A DNA stretch of 64,000 nt, taken from Eonycteris spelaea. Lineage: Eukaryota; Chordata; Mammalia; Chiroptera; Pteropodidae. Below, in pieces: positions 23,675-35,370 of the stretch. The stretch covers positions 3,844,001 to 3,908,000 of the forward strand of contig PUFA01000027.1 of assembly GCA_003508835.1 (NCBI GenBank), written 5' to 3'. Every line of letters begins with the position of its first letter. Within the stretch, counting starts at the first letter, position 1. The translations under genes were made by a program, and so were the position numbers. The notes under the pieces were generated by a model. It was given only the letters and a program-made list of their open reading frames with translations, was not told the DNA's origin and ran no database searches.

Positions 23675-23830
23675 GAAACACGTATCTGTTGAGCACTTAA
23701 CACATGCGGAATATTGCCTTGGGAGCTCTGAGAAATAAAAGGAGTATGAGATGATCCTTGCCTCCTAGGTACTTGGAGTAGATTCAGTCTTGAAAAGTTA
23801 AAGATAAATGAGATCATAAAATAATGATTT
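23675..23830 (-). mobile_element. L2 LINE, antisense
   Basis: TATCTGTTGAGCACTTAACA, 'catgcggaatattgccttggg', then GATGATCCTTGCCTCCTAGG follow an antisense L2 3' end. Related sequence may continue at 24300-24400 ('gaaggaccttgaatgcg'). Confidence 0.55.
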
Positions 23831-24399
23831 GACATTTCATATATACTCATTGAGTGTTTTATAATACAAGGGGACTCTATGGTTCATTGATGAATCTAAG
23901 CTCTCTATTAGATGGGCTTCCTTATGCAGGCAAAAGACAAGCAAAGCCAAAACAGAATGGTAAGAAGCTGGAGAGACAAGATGCTTTAAAAGTGTGTGGA
24001 CAGGGACTGACAGCCCCACCCAATCCAACCATCTAAACCCCCTTATACCTACTCGTGGCCTAATGAGTCCTATAGAGAGAAGCACAATAGAGTCCAAGGA
24101 TGAAGGGCATTCTGGGGGTGAAGTCCCCTTTAGGGTGTTTCCTAAAGAAGCATATGTCACCTATCAATGGAGGGTGGTAAAATGGAGAAAAAAAAGGAGG
24201 GCTTTGGGGATAAAGAGACACAAATGGGAAGGTGGGAAGTAGGACTAGCTAGTTATACCAATCGACTGGAGTGAAAAGTTGTGCAGAAACAGAGTGGAAA
24301 GAACAAGGCCTGGGATCGGGTCTGAAGGACCTTGAATGCGCAGTCAAGAAATCTTTTTAATGTGTTGTCTGTTGTGGAAAGCAACAGGGTGGGCTTGGC

Positions 24400-26855
24400 A
24401 GCAGATGCTTTTAAATAACACGCTACACCTAGACAGTGAAGGAACACCGCTTAGCTACGTTAGAATTTTAATGTTAGCTGGAAGTTGCTAATTACAGTGG
24501 TTTCTTCTGGAACCTGGGGTAAACACTAAAGTTCCATTTTGAAGATCTATATTTAACTGGCCAAGCATCTTTTACAGACTTCGGTCTTTGAGTGTTTGAT
24601 CAGTTTTTGTTTATTCTGTTTAATGAGCCTGGTCTCACACAGTTTTCTTTGGGGCTTCCTAAATATGAGTGTCTTCAAAAGGGAGAGGAAGCAGGAGTTC
24701 ACTGACACCTCCCCAGGCCTGTCCCTCAGAGTGTGGGGCTGCTATGCTATTACTGGTTTTTGGCACAAAGCCATAAAAAGATGGACATGAGACCTATACA
24801 TTTGTGTTTTCGTGGCACTTCAAGTGGCATTACTTGTAACAGCAAGTGGCATTACTTTGACTAAAGATCAAAACAAAGTGATAAAAAAAAAGCTTGCTTA
24901 GTCAGAATAATGCTACTCTCAGGACATTAAGGAAAGATGGAGAAATAAGAAAAAAAAGTAAAAAAAAAAGGGTAACAGGGAGCCTGCATTTCTAGCACCC
25001 TTCCATAGGTCAGTGAACACCATTTGGCTAGATATTTGTTTGATAAAAACATGTGTGTATATTAGTGCATTACCAATGCTAAGCACAGTACCTGGTACGT
25101 AGGAAATTCTTAATAAATTGTATTGATGATTAAGTGATTTATATAAAATATAAAAACAAATAACAAGAAAAATTATTAATTTTGGTTCCGCTTGTAGTTT
25201 TTTTTTGTTTGATTTTGTTTTAAAAGACAGAAATTTGGGGAAAAGGGGATAAAAAAAAGCATCATGAAAAAAATTTAAAAATCACCTCTAATTTCACTTT
25301 TCAGAGATAATCACTTTTAACATTCAGTTGTATTTCTTCCAGTCTTTTTTCTATGAGTATCTTTATTCATATATAAATTTTAATTCATTTAAACCAAGTA
25401 TATAACCTGGAGAACAGAAACATAAATTTAAGAATACTTCATGGACTTATTAAGTTTGCTTCTCTGTTGTAGTCTTAAGACATGGCAAAGATATGCAGTT
25501 ACATACCTGTGTTATGTGAGTCACCATTTGCTAAATGACACATGTTTGGAGCCTGCCGTATCAACACACACATACTTCATTTTATGCTTATGTTCCTTTT
25601 TGCTCTCAATTTTTAGCGGCGTTCAATTAAGGTCTATTATTAAACTAAAACAAAACAGAATCAAAAAAAAAGAGTCAAAAACAAAAAGGGCAGACAAAAG
25701 ATTAACAAGGTTTGAAGCATTTAGCCTTCTAATTTACATGGTCATTCAGCAGCATGTGCCCATTAGTCAAACCTTACTTTCTTCATTGAGGCTTTAACAA
25801 AAGGAAGAGAGAAGTTAGAGGCCTGTGTATTGATTGCCTCCATATTGGTTATTTTGCTAAGACATGACTGCAGCCTCTGAAATTGGTTTTTAGAGGAGCC
25901 TCCAGTCCAAAGACCTATAGTGAAGATAGCACCTGGGCCAGCAAAATATTTTAATACATTGGCATCACATAATTGGACACTAGCCTTGTTTTCCATGAGC
26001 CTGGAAAGGCTCTCCACATACTTGAAGAGTTTCGAGCATCTCCTACTCTGTCAACATGCTAGGAAAATAATAGGCCTTTCTTAAGTATGATACAAGGGGG
26101 TTTCTGTGAAGGGCACTTATTGTGTAGTTGGGATGTTTTCCCTCTTTTTTCTTTGGCTTTCCTGTCTAGCTGCTAAGGAGGTACGATTAGACTCTCAAGA
26201 GGGGTAAAGGGGCTGGTATGCATTTTCCCAACCCCTCACCACAAACCCGGCTGCCGAAGCTGAAGCAGCCACACAGAGAGCTAAGGAAACTTTAAAAACT
26301 TAATTAAGGGAAAAAAAGCAAACAAAATAATATGATAGTGGATTGATTGAGTGCTGTAGCCTTGCCAGGGAAACCGCAGAGTCTGCATTTATATGTTTCT
26401 TATGTAAGACATACCTAATTAAAACAGGAGACGGGACAACAAGCTTTCTTCTAAGTTCATTTAAATACATGTTTATGTTGTGTTAAATTCCTTGCGCGGT
26501 AATGTAACGCTGATCCAAAGACAGAGATGCAATTCGATTAAGCAACTGTAGGCCTTCGAGAATACTTTTAGCCTTAAGTACTTAAGACTTAATCCCTCCC
26601 TGCCCACAGACTCTCCCGCCCCATGCCCCATACAACAGCTATCTACTGAGGCCAGGCAAACCCCAGACCTGAAGACAACACTTCCCCTGATGGACTGATT
26701 CGCCCTCACCTTTGTGGTGTTCTTTCTCTCGTGCTTTGGCTCTTAAACTCAAAGATTATTATAATCCAGCCTTATTTTTACTCTTCTCTGCTCTCAATAA
26801 TTTATGTTATCCTTTCAGATGATATTTTTATTTAAAGAGTAATTGTATTTTACTA
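24400..26855. other. Intergenic sequence, mostly unrecognised
   Basis: It contains a small tandem duplication (CAAGTGGCATTACTT at 24821-24835 and 24843-24857), an L2/MIR-like terminus at about 25065-25125 ending in AATAAATTG, and an old L1-like noncoding patch at about 25280-25400. The 26220-26720 part is non-repetitive looking, with homeodomain-type AACTTAATTAAGG at about 26298 and several retained CpGs. No gene is supported. Confidence 0.4.
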
Positions 26856-26859
26856 CTCT

Positions 26860-26903
26860 TATCTATCTATCTATCTATCTATCATCTATTTATTTATTTA
26901 TTT
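26860..26903. repeat. Compound (ATCT)n-(TTTA)n microsatellite
   Basis: About seven ATCT units followed by about four TTTA units, the same motif class as the repeat at the left edge of the window. Confidence 0.9.
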
Positions 26904-27104
26904 GTATTTTACCTCTCTTAACACTTGTTTTGTGAGCAATAAAAATATTTTAAACGGGACTTCAATCTGGAGAAATTTAAAACATTTACAAGTCACCCAA
27001 TATATCCACATTATATATATCTGAACAAGAAGATTAAGTTGGGGGAAGGAAAAGGTCGTTCTCCATTGGCTTATGATACGGTTGTTTTAAGACTTCACTT
27101 CTTA

Positions 27105-27255
27105 AAGTGAGCTCTATGTCCCAGTAGCATGGTCATCACCTGGGAGTTCATTAGAGATGCAGAATCTCAGGGCCGTCCCAAGACCACCTGAATTAGCTTT
27201 TAGTAAGATACCGTATGATTGATGAGCACATTACAGTTTGAGAAGCACTAATTTA
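27105..27255 (-). mobile_element. MER5-type hAT DNA transposon remnant
   Basis: GTAGCATGGTCATCACCTGG, 'gagttcattagagatgcagaatctcaggg' and a terminal CAGTTTGAGAAGCACTAATT are the hallmark of non-autonomous MER5A-like hAT-Charlie elements. Orientation is uncertain. Confidence 0.75.
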
Positions 27256-27642
27256 GGATACATTTGCTTTCTGCACAAATCATTCTTCCCTGAGGCCCAT
27301 CATTTTGAGACATTATGTAAGTTCTACAATAGGAGGACTAAGAAAAGCATTCTGTGTGCGGGTTAGATCTTTCTTAGGCATCCTGAGCAGCTTTTATGGA
27401 CTCAGTAGGAGCCTACTAAGTAGAATTAAAATAATCACTGCTTAAATTTTTAAGGCTCTCCTTTAATTTGGTCTGAATTTAATTAAAATGATTCTGAACT
27501 ATAATAACTAGATATCTAAAAAATGGATTTATTTTACGTAGCATATTTCAATTGTGAAGTTGTGAACAAAGAATTTCCTTTAATATCATACACCTATTTA
27601 TTGACAAAGTAGATTCTCTATAGAGTGCTTATTCTGCCACGG

Positions 27643-27830
27643 TTCTTGAGAAAGCCTATAATTTCATCATATATTTATAAAAAAGATAAGATTTATGATA
27701 TTCTTTGTAAAAATTTTGTTCCTATAGATCCTATTTGACCTACCTTTGAAATGTATATTTCATTATTGGTGCATATGTTCTGATATTCTTGAGAAAGGCT
27801 ATAATTCCATCTTATTCCATCATATATCTA
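27643..27830. repeat. Diverged local duplication
   Basis: TTCTTGAGAAAGCCTATAAT...CATCATATAT (27643-27680) recurs as TTCTTGAGAAAGGCTATAAT...CATCATATAT (about 27787-27828). The second copy has an internal short duplication of ATTCCATC. Confidence 0.6.
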
Positions 27831-28614
27831 TTTTAAATAATCTCATCTGCTTAAGAACATTATCGGACTATCCAAAAGCCCATTTGGGGTTCAACTAAAT
27901 AAAGTAATTAAAGTAAATTTATGATTTGTTTTAAAACTAGAGCCTAATTCTAAGACCTCTGTGATATTTGCTGTTATGTTTTTAAAGAAATACTGTAACC
28001 ATTCATTGCCAAAGTTTTCTTTTATGAAGAAAGAACAGATGCTTCTTTTTAAACACCCTTAAGGCAACCAACCTTGAAATTATTTTTAAAAAGGTTCAGA
28101 ATAATGTAGTTTCCAGAATTATTCAGGCCCCACTCTTCATTCTGTAGATAAATGATCCTCCTTCCTCATTATCATGGGTATAGAATAGTAGAGAGAGACT
28201 AAACACTAATTTTCACTTAATTTGTCAAAGTCATTCTCAACCAGCATGACTAATAACAATTCAAGTGATTGTACAACATAAGTCCAAGACTAAAAGTTCT
28301 GGCCCTGTCACTGAGGCCTTGAGTTTATCCAGATACTGCAGGATTTATCTTGTGTCAGTAAACTCAGTCCTGATTTACAAGAGATTATCACTTCAAGAAC
28401 AACTGTCCTGGCTGCTCAAGGAAAGCCCTGTGCTTGTGTATAGCAGAGGCCCAGGTAGAAACTTTGGTTAAATTTACCTAGTCACAGTGTAATTGCAGTT
28501 AGTCATTTCAGTTAATTTAAGTTTCATACATCTAAGATTAATGGCATATTCTAAAGTGGGAAAAAGTTAAAAAAACTAAGAAATCTAGTTTCTGCTGGCT
28601 ATCGATTTACATCA

Positions 28615-28840
28615 TCATCATCATGATTGCTAACGCTAAGCAGCACTTCCTATGTGCTGTTGACTAATCTGAATCCTTTTAACATATTAATTTATTAAAA
28701 TGAGCAAGAAGCTTTTGAAGTACATAATATTATTCTCATTTTAAGAAGAAGAAACAAACCAGAGAGCCTAATGACCAGTCTAAGAACATAGAGTTTAAAA
28801 ATGGTAGAGCTGGAATCTAGCTGAACATGAGTATAACGTA
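28615..28840 (-). mobile_element. MIR SINE, antisense
   Basis: 'gcacttcctatgtgctgttgactaatctgaatcctttt', then AATATTATTCTCATTTTAAG, 'aagaaacaaaccagaga' and a final TGGTAGAGCTGGAATCTAGC follow an antisense MIR. Confidence 0.7.
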
Positions 28841-30705
28841 GTCACCTTAAATTAGTGAGCATGAAGAACACATATTGTGAACTTATTCCTATTTGGAGGC
28901 GGAAGAAAAGGAATGACTTCCCTTGTTAATTATTTTTTGCATTTGTTTATATAGTTACCTACTTTTGCTTTCTGTGGGTTAAAAATATAATGGCATTATG
29001 AAGTTTAAATCTTTGTCTGAATTTGCCATTTAGAATTTTTCCTTCAATTAAAAAGTTGTATAATATAGGATTGTTTATTGTAAGGAAAATATACTTTTAT
29101 ATATGTATAATGTAATAAATAAAGTAGGTTACTACTAGCTCAGCTGCAAGTCTTACCCTTTGCTTGCAATGTAATTTCTAATATTATATTCTGGAAGCAC
29201 AACCTTTACCCTGAAGACAATGAGAAAGCTTTGAAGAAAGGGAATCCGGTGAGAAGACTGTAATCACTTAAACAAGGGATACTGAGTCTAGGCAGGTGGG
29301 TCAATAACATGGGGGAAAAAGTGACTGATTTACAAAAGTCTCAACAAGGATCCCTCAATAAGAAGATATATGACGAGAAAGAAAGGTTACAGATGTCTGC
29401 TGAGTCATGAGTCTAGGTAAGTTGAAGAATGGTGGAGAGAGAAAAGCTTTGGAGAAAAATGATGAATTTAATTGGGACACGGAATCTGAAGAGATGACAG
29501 AATGTGACAATTTGAACTTATCCAGTGGTTAGAGAGGAAGACTGAAGCTGTAGAGAGGTCAGGAGAGTGTGTGAGATTGATAAGATGTCTTGGCACTTTT
29601 CCAGGTAAGGGCCTCTGAAGTGGTTAGAATGGGCTTGGCCAGGTGGGGGCAGCAGAGCACACCGATTGCTGAGGGCAGCGAGCCAGGCCAGCGCATTAGC
29701 AGAGCGCTCATGTTTGGACTGAGACTTTGGGTGTTTCACGTTTGGGGGTGGAAGAACGAAAACTAGCTAGGCACACACAAGTAATGGAACCCTAGAGGTG
29801 GGGTCACCTGAACAGTACAAATATATGGAAGCCAAAGATGGAAAGATTTCTAGAAGGTCAGGAGAGAGTGGATGTGTGAACAGAGAGCAAGTGACTAGTG
29901 ACTGAAGAAAGTGATTTTAGAGGAATATTGGGGCCGGTGATAGATTAGAAGAGATTGAATGTGAGAATGGGAATAGAGATGAAGAAATGTATGATTTTTT
30001 TCAGGTTTACCAATGAAGGAAGCAGAGTGATAAAATGGTGGTTCAACAGGGAGGCGGAAAATAGGAGGGATTTTATTCTTCAATGTGAAGTATCCTAGTG
30101 AATGTTTATGAACCAAATGGAATAATTTTATGAAGAGAATAATTGAAGGTGCCAGTGAGAGAAAAAATGAGAGGATAATTATAAAGCCACCTCTTAGAAG
30201 ACCAGTAATATAATCAAGAGTCCTGCTGGAAGGTTTGGTTTGGAGGAGAGGTGGAAGGAAGAAGATACAGATAATAGAGATTTTGTGGATTCTTATGAAA
30301 CATGCCAGCCTCGCATAAGTAAGCTGTGTTCGGAATGTTCGTTAGTTGTTTGGGAAGCTTAAACCATTTCCTCAGAGAAACACTGTGGTACAGTGGATGT
30401 GGCATGTGGGAAGCAGGATGATTCTGGAATGAGCTTTTCAAACAGCCTTTACGTTATTAATCACCTCGCGCTTTATAAATGTGGATATAATCCTGAGGAT
30501 ATTCGTTCCCTTTTCACGCTTATATTTTCTTTCTCAGATACTTTTTAGTTTTATGGTTTAATATGTAAGAAATCTTTACCCCCATTGTGGCAGAAACTCT
30601 TTAGTATTGAGGTAGTGGATATTTATTTAGGAACCAGTTTTTAACACAGTGTCTTAATATCTTGGGTACTTTTCCCAGAACCCAAGTGTCTCCAAGTTGA
30701 AAATT
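28841..30705. other. Intergenic sequence, possible very old repeat
   Basis: The 29200-30300 part is purine-rich on the plus strand (many GAGA, GGAAG and AAGAA words) and resembles decayed LINE sequence, but I could not place it in a family. No gene is recognised. Confidence 0.35.
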
Positions 30706-30711
30706 TAGACC

Positions 30712-30897
30712 ATTTGTTCTCAATCTTGGCTGTACATTAGAATCACTTGGAGGAGCAATAGCAATGCCTCACCCCACTCTCAGAGATGCTAATTCAAGCG
30801 GTTTGGAGTGGAACCTGATTATCGGCTTTTTGTTTTGTTTTGTTCTGCCAGTTTCCCAGGTAATTATAATATACAAAGTTGCAAACCACTGACTTAG
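30712..30897 (-). mobile_element. MER5-type hAT DNA transposon remnant
   Basis: CTCAATCTTGGCTGTACATT, 'agaatcacttggagga', GATGCTAATTCAAGCGGTTT and a terminal TTGCAAACCACTGAC match the layout of MER5A. A (TTTTG)n patch at about 30828-30843 interrupts it. Orientation is uncertain. Confidence 0.75.
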
Positions 30898-31334
30898 ACC
30901 AATAGCAAATTAAACTGGTACTATTAGGCAACTTTTTAATGCGACATTTAGCTAGGCTGTCCCTTCAAAACTCAATATGGCTAAGTAGAATGCATTTCCA
31001 AAGGCAGTTTTCCCTCCTGACTTTTCTGTCTTTGTCAAATGCACCTCCGTAAAGGAAAGCATGGAGACCTCTTTGACAGGCATTTTCCCCATTTCTCCCT
31101 CTCTGGTTAGCCCTCAGATAGAGTGTCCATTAGAGTCCTGTGCCTATAATATTCCCAGAGTTCTGCCTACCTCCAAGTGATCAACTCTAATCTCTTGCTT
31201 TCTTTTTTGACTCAAGTGCAGATAGTTGAGTTAATCACATTCTTCTGTACATGGCATGTTATAGTCATGGGTTAAATGCAAGGCCCTTCTTTTGTTTAAA
31301 TAAAAGTGTGCATTCATTTATTCTTTTACCAGTT

Positions 31335-31480
31335 GATTTTGCACATGGCTTCCAAATTATTCTTTTTAAAGCACTGCTCTTGCCATATCCTCCTGGCTTA
31401 AAACTTCCAGTAACTCCTCATTTCTTACTCTATAAATAGTGTATGCCTCTTCAGTCTCTTAATATTCTAAACCCATTTAA
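31335..31480 (+). mobile_element. L2 LINE 3' fragment
   Basis: 'tcttgccatatcctcctggcttaaaacttccagtaactcctcatttcttactct' corresponds to the L2 'cctgcttaaaaccctccagtggctccccat' block. Confidence 0.6.
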
Positions 31481-34155
31481 CTTGGGGAATAACTTCTCTG
31501 GCATCTGTTTCACCATTTTGCCATCTGTAAAATCATGTATATACTTCTTTTTAGCTAATTTTAATTTTTAAGACTACTTTATATTACTGTCTAGACTACT
31601 CATAATTCTAATGAGCTTGGTTTAGTTATTGTTTTAATGACACAAGTTTAATGTTCCTTATGTTGTTTTTGTTTTGAAAAGCCTTCAGTTTCTCCTTAAC
31701 CTGTCCATATTGTCTCCATCACCCAAGGCTCATTCCACTCATCTATAATGTCTATACTAAGTACATGTATCACACAATTTAAAATGAAATGATTATTGTT
31801 TCATGTTCTTCCCAGTCCTGTAATATCTCCTTTTAATATTTCCTAAATACTCTATTATGTTCTTTTCCTATGCTCTAATATTCATGTAAGAGAATATTTT
31901 AAAACTTCTAAATTGTTGTATTTTTCTAATATAAACTTTTATTGTCATTTTCTAGTTTTGCGTGTGGTGGTGGTCAGAGAATAAGATCTGTAATATTCCT
32001 GCTTTTTAAAAAATTCATTGACGTTTTTCTATATGATGTGATCTAGTTTTTGATTAGTTTTTGTGAAGACTTTATGGAAACTTGAAAATATAAATTTTCT
32101 GTTTTTAATAGCTTTTAAAACAGTAATGTGAAATATCTTTTTTATATAAAAGAGATACTTTGTTCAAAATTGGAAAGTACACCCTTAATCCTATCGAAAC
32201 AAGAACACTGTTAAATTTTTGTGTATTTTTTCCAAGTTTTCTTCTACTTTTAAAAAAAATTACTAAACCTATCTATTTACCTGTATCCTGCTTTTTGTTT
32301 TTTCTCACATTAGATATATCAATGACATCATTTTTAGAAACATGTTAAACATTACATTGTATGAATATGTCATAATTTACTTAATCAGTTCCCTCATGTT
32401 GAACATTTAGATTTGATTCTGTTTTTTACAAGTCACTTTGAGATTTGAGTCTGTTTTTAACAAGTAATACTTTGTACTTCAAACGTTAATAGACTAACAA
32501 AACATTCATCTTCCAATCCTTAGAAATGTGATAAAAGATATATTTTAAAAAGCTGTAACTGGATTGGAAAAATAGGGGTAATACATTTGGTCCAGAAACT
32601 GTGAGGACTCACTAGAAAGGGAGAGTAGATTGATCTCCTTGAAAAAAGAAAATTCAGCCCAGAAGGTGAGTAGAAGAGTACTACTAGTAACAGATGAGAG
32701 TGGTTCTAAGAACAGACCACACCTGGAAAAGATAAATACTGGGAACATAATGGGTCCTGGCAGCTAATGGAGTGATTAGTTATAGAGCAATAGCAGGAGG
32801 AGACAGTTCTCTGCTTGCAGGTGAGGGCAGTGAGGATGGGAACAAGGATTAGAGGTGGGGGGGGGTGTCCTTACGTGGTTGACAAGGGCCCAAGGGGAAA
32901 GGAATTTCCACAAGTATCTTTGTGGGAGACTACCCACCAAAATACCCAACTGGCATCATAGCCTAGTGGCTATCCTCTCTGCTCCCCTACTCTTATTGAA
33001 AATAGATGGGCATACAATCCTTAGTAACATGTCTTACCTTTCCCTTGAATAAGGCAGAATAGGTAGAGTAGACATACCAACGTGGCATCTAATTCAAAAG
33101 TAAGTACCCAGTCAGGATCATTTACATTTGAGGAGAACCAAAACTAGGAAAAATAATGAACTCAACAGACTGAAGGACGTATGGCCCAGGAAACAGTTAA
33201 CAGACAAGCAGAATAGGACTTTAGAATAAATAGGCAAGGACTTTTGCATAAGTATATCCAAAAGAAAAAAAGGAGAGTGCATCACTAACTGGAGAATAAT
33301 GAATGAGTGGAAACTTAACAATGGCCTGAATGGCAGTATGGACACATCTGTAAACTCAAAGAATTCTTCTGGAACAGAGTACCAAACGATACAAATATGG
33401 AAAGTAGAGACATTAGTGACTGATCTAAAGTTTCAGCATTCACCCAATATAAATTCCAGAAGGTGACAGTGGCGATAAGAAAGGGAAGGCACATTTTAGA
33501 GGAATGATACAGTAGAATATCCCAGACCTGAAAAAAATCATGTGTCCTCAGTTTGAAATGGATCAGAACCAAACCAAACTAAATAAACCCTAACCACCAA
33601 AAGCCTGTTCCCAGATTCTAAAATGAACTGAGGAAGAAGAAATGGGATAAAAAAAATACCTGTGAGGCAAGAAATTAGTAAAAATTAATGTTATATTTAA
33701 ATATGTATTGATTATTAAGAAAATACTTTTAAGCAATAATCTGGACCTACAATTCCAACATTCCAAGTGACATCAACATGGGACTTTGTAGAGGATAGGC
33801 AGAGAGGGAAGGAGAATCATGCCAGTGTTCTTGTCTTATCTGGAAGATGACATAGTACTGATTAACTTCAAATGTTGTTTGAACAATGTAACATGGATAC
33901 ATGTGAAAAATGCAGAGGTTATAATGAAAGGAACAGAAATAGAATGTAAACTTTCCAATTAGTTGTTTAATAAAAGTCAATACAGTAGCAAAAAATCTGG
34001 AAATTGTGGTAAGCAGAAAACAAAATATGAAAGTGGGATTAGTCCAAACAGACTATTAAACACAGTATGAATAAGCTAAACTCATCTATCAAGAGACTGG
34101 ATAAAAAAGTAAAATTCAGCTTTAGATGATGAAGAGGAAAGAAAACAAAATGACA
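31481..34155. other. AT-rich intergenic sequence, no gene recognised
   Basis: The 31500-32500 part is T-rich and 32550-34150 is A-rich on the plus strand, which suggests decayed LINE sequence in opposite orientations. I could assign no family. The open frames of 60-90 codons here are hydrophobic or AT-driven. Confidence 0.35.
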
Positions 34156-34159
34156 TGTT

Positions 34160-34700
34160 ATGGTTTACAACAAAAAGGCACCTGAAGACAAGGCTAACAA
34201 AAGAAAAGCAACTGTAACTATGTTCATATGAACAAAATAAAATTTAAGACAAAAATATTGAAAGGGACTAGAAGAGTTAGTTCATGTTGCTAAAAGGTAT
34301 AAAAAGATTTAATGATCATAAATCTCAATATGTATAATATAACTTTCAAACTAACTTTTATGTCTAACAAAATACAACTTTCAAAATACATAGAGCAAAA
34401 ACAGATACAGCCAAATAGAGAAACTAACAAACCCACAAAAATAATGGGCAATTTCAATGCTCTACTTTCTACTGAAGGATCAAGTAGTCAAAATAAAAAA
34501 TAAAAAAAGAGAGAATTTGAATAATATAAGCTCAATCCTAAAATATTTCATTATATTTTTTGTACATACAAAATAGAAACATCAGCTTTTAAGCATACTT
34601 AGAACCTCAAAAAAATGGTGTAGAAGGCCTCAAAAGAAAGTTGAAGAAATTCCCCTTCTCCTAAAAGTTGATAAATTATGACTTATTGATTATAATGCAA
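34160..34700 (+). mobile_element. Ancient L1 ORF2 endonuclease-region fragment
   Basis: A 63-codon frame at 34312-34503 contains a KIMGNFNALLSTEGSSS-like stretch, corresponding to the L1 ORF2 'GDFNTPLS...RSS' block of the endonuclease domain. The Asn in place of Asp fits a decayed copy. Flanking sequence is A-rich on the plus strand, as in L1 coding sequence. Confidence 0.65.
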
Positions 34701-35370
34701 TAAAATTAGACAGCAGTTATAAAGGGGAGTGAAAAACCTATTTTTACGTCAATTAAATAACTTGAAAAACAGGAATAAATGTAAGTGATGAACTGTTCAG
34801 TACAAAACTTATAGCATATGGCTAATGCAGTATTCAGAAATAGTTTTAAGGTTTATTTCCTCAGTTCGAGTTAGCTTTTTAAAAATTTAATTTTTTTTCT
34901 ATGTAAGACATCTCAGTATTCAAAAGGTGAAACTATGTAAAAATGTAAACTCAGAAACATCTCACTTCTATTTCTATCATTTCTGCCTTGCCTTCCATCC
35001 TCACTTATCCTCACAGGTAACTTTTGTTTTTTAAATCATTTTTGGTTTATTTATTTTTTGCACAACAAAAGAAATATTAAATATTCTTTTCCCATTCTCT
35101 TTTACACAAAACTTGCCTATTTTATCAGATCTTTTCCATTTACCAAGATGCTGGCTTTTGTGTTAAGGAATCCATTGATTTTCATTTCATTATTATTATT
35201 TTCAAATCAAGAAAAAAATGGGTGTTGAATTTGTGAAATGTTTTTCAGCTTCTGTGGCAATAGTCAGTTTTTTCTTTTAAAAATTAATATCATTAGAACT
35301 TTAAATTATTAAACAGGACAATTTTTCTGGACTTTGATTTTTTATCTTTGTTTATCAGCAATTATAAACA

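Noticed and set aside
26860..26903. CRISPR-like regular repeat
   Set aside because: Plain tetranucleotide microsatellite in a mammalian genome. No spacers.
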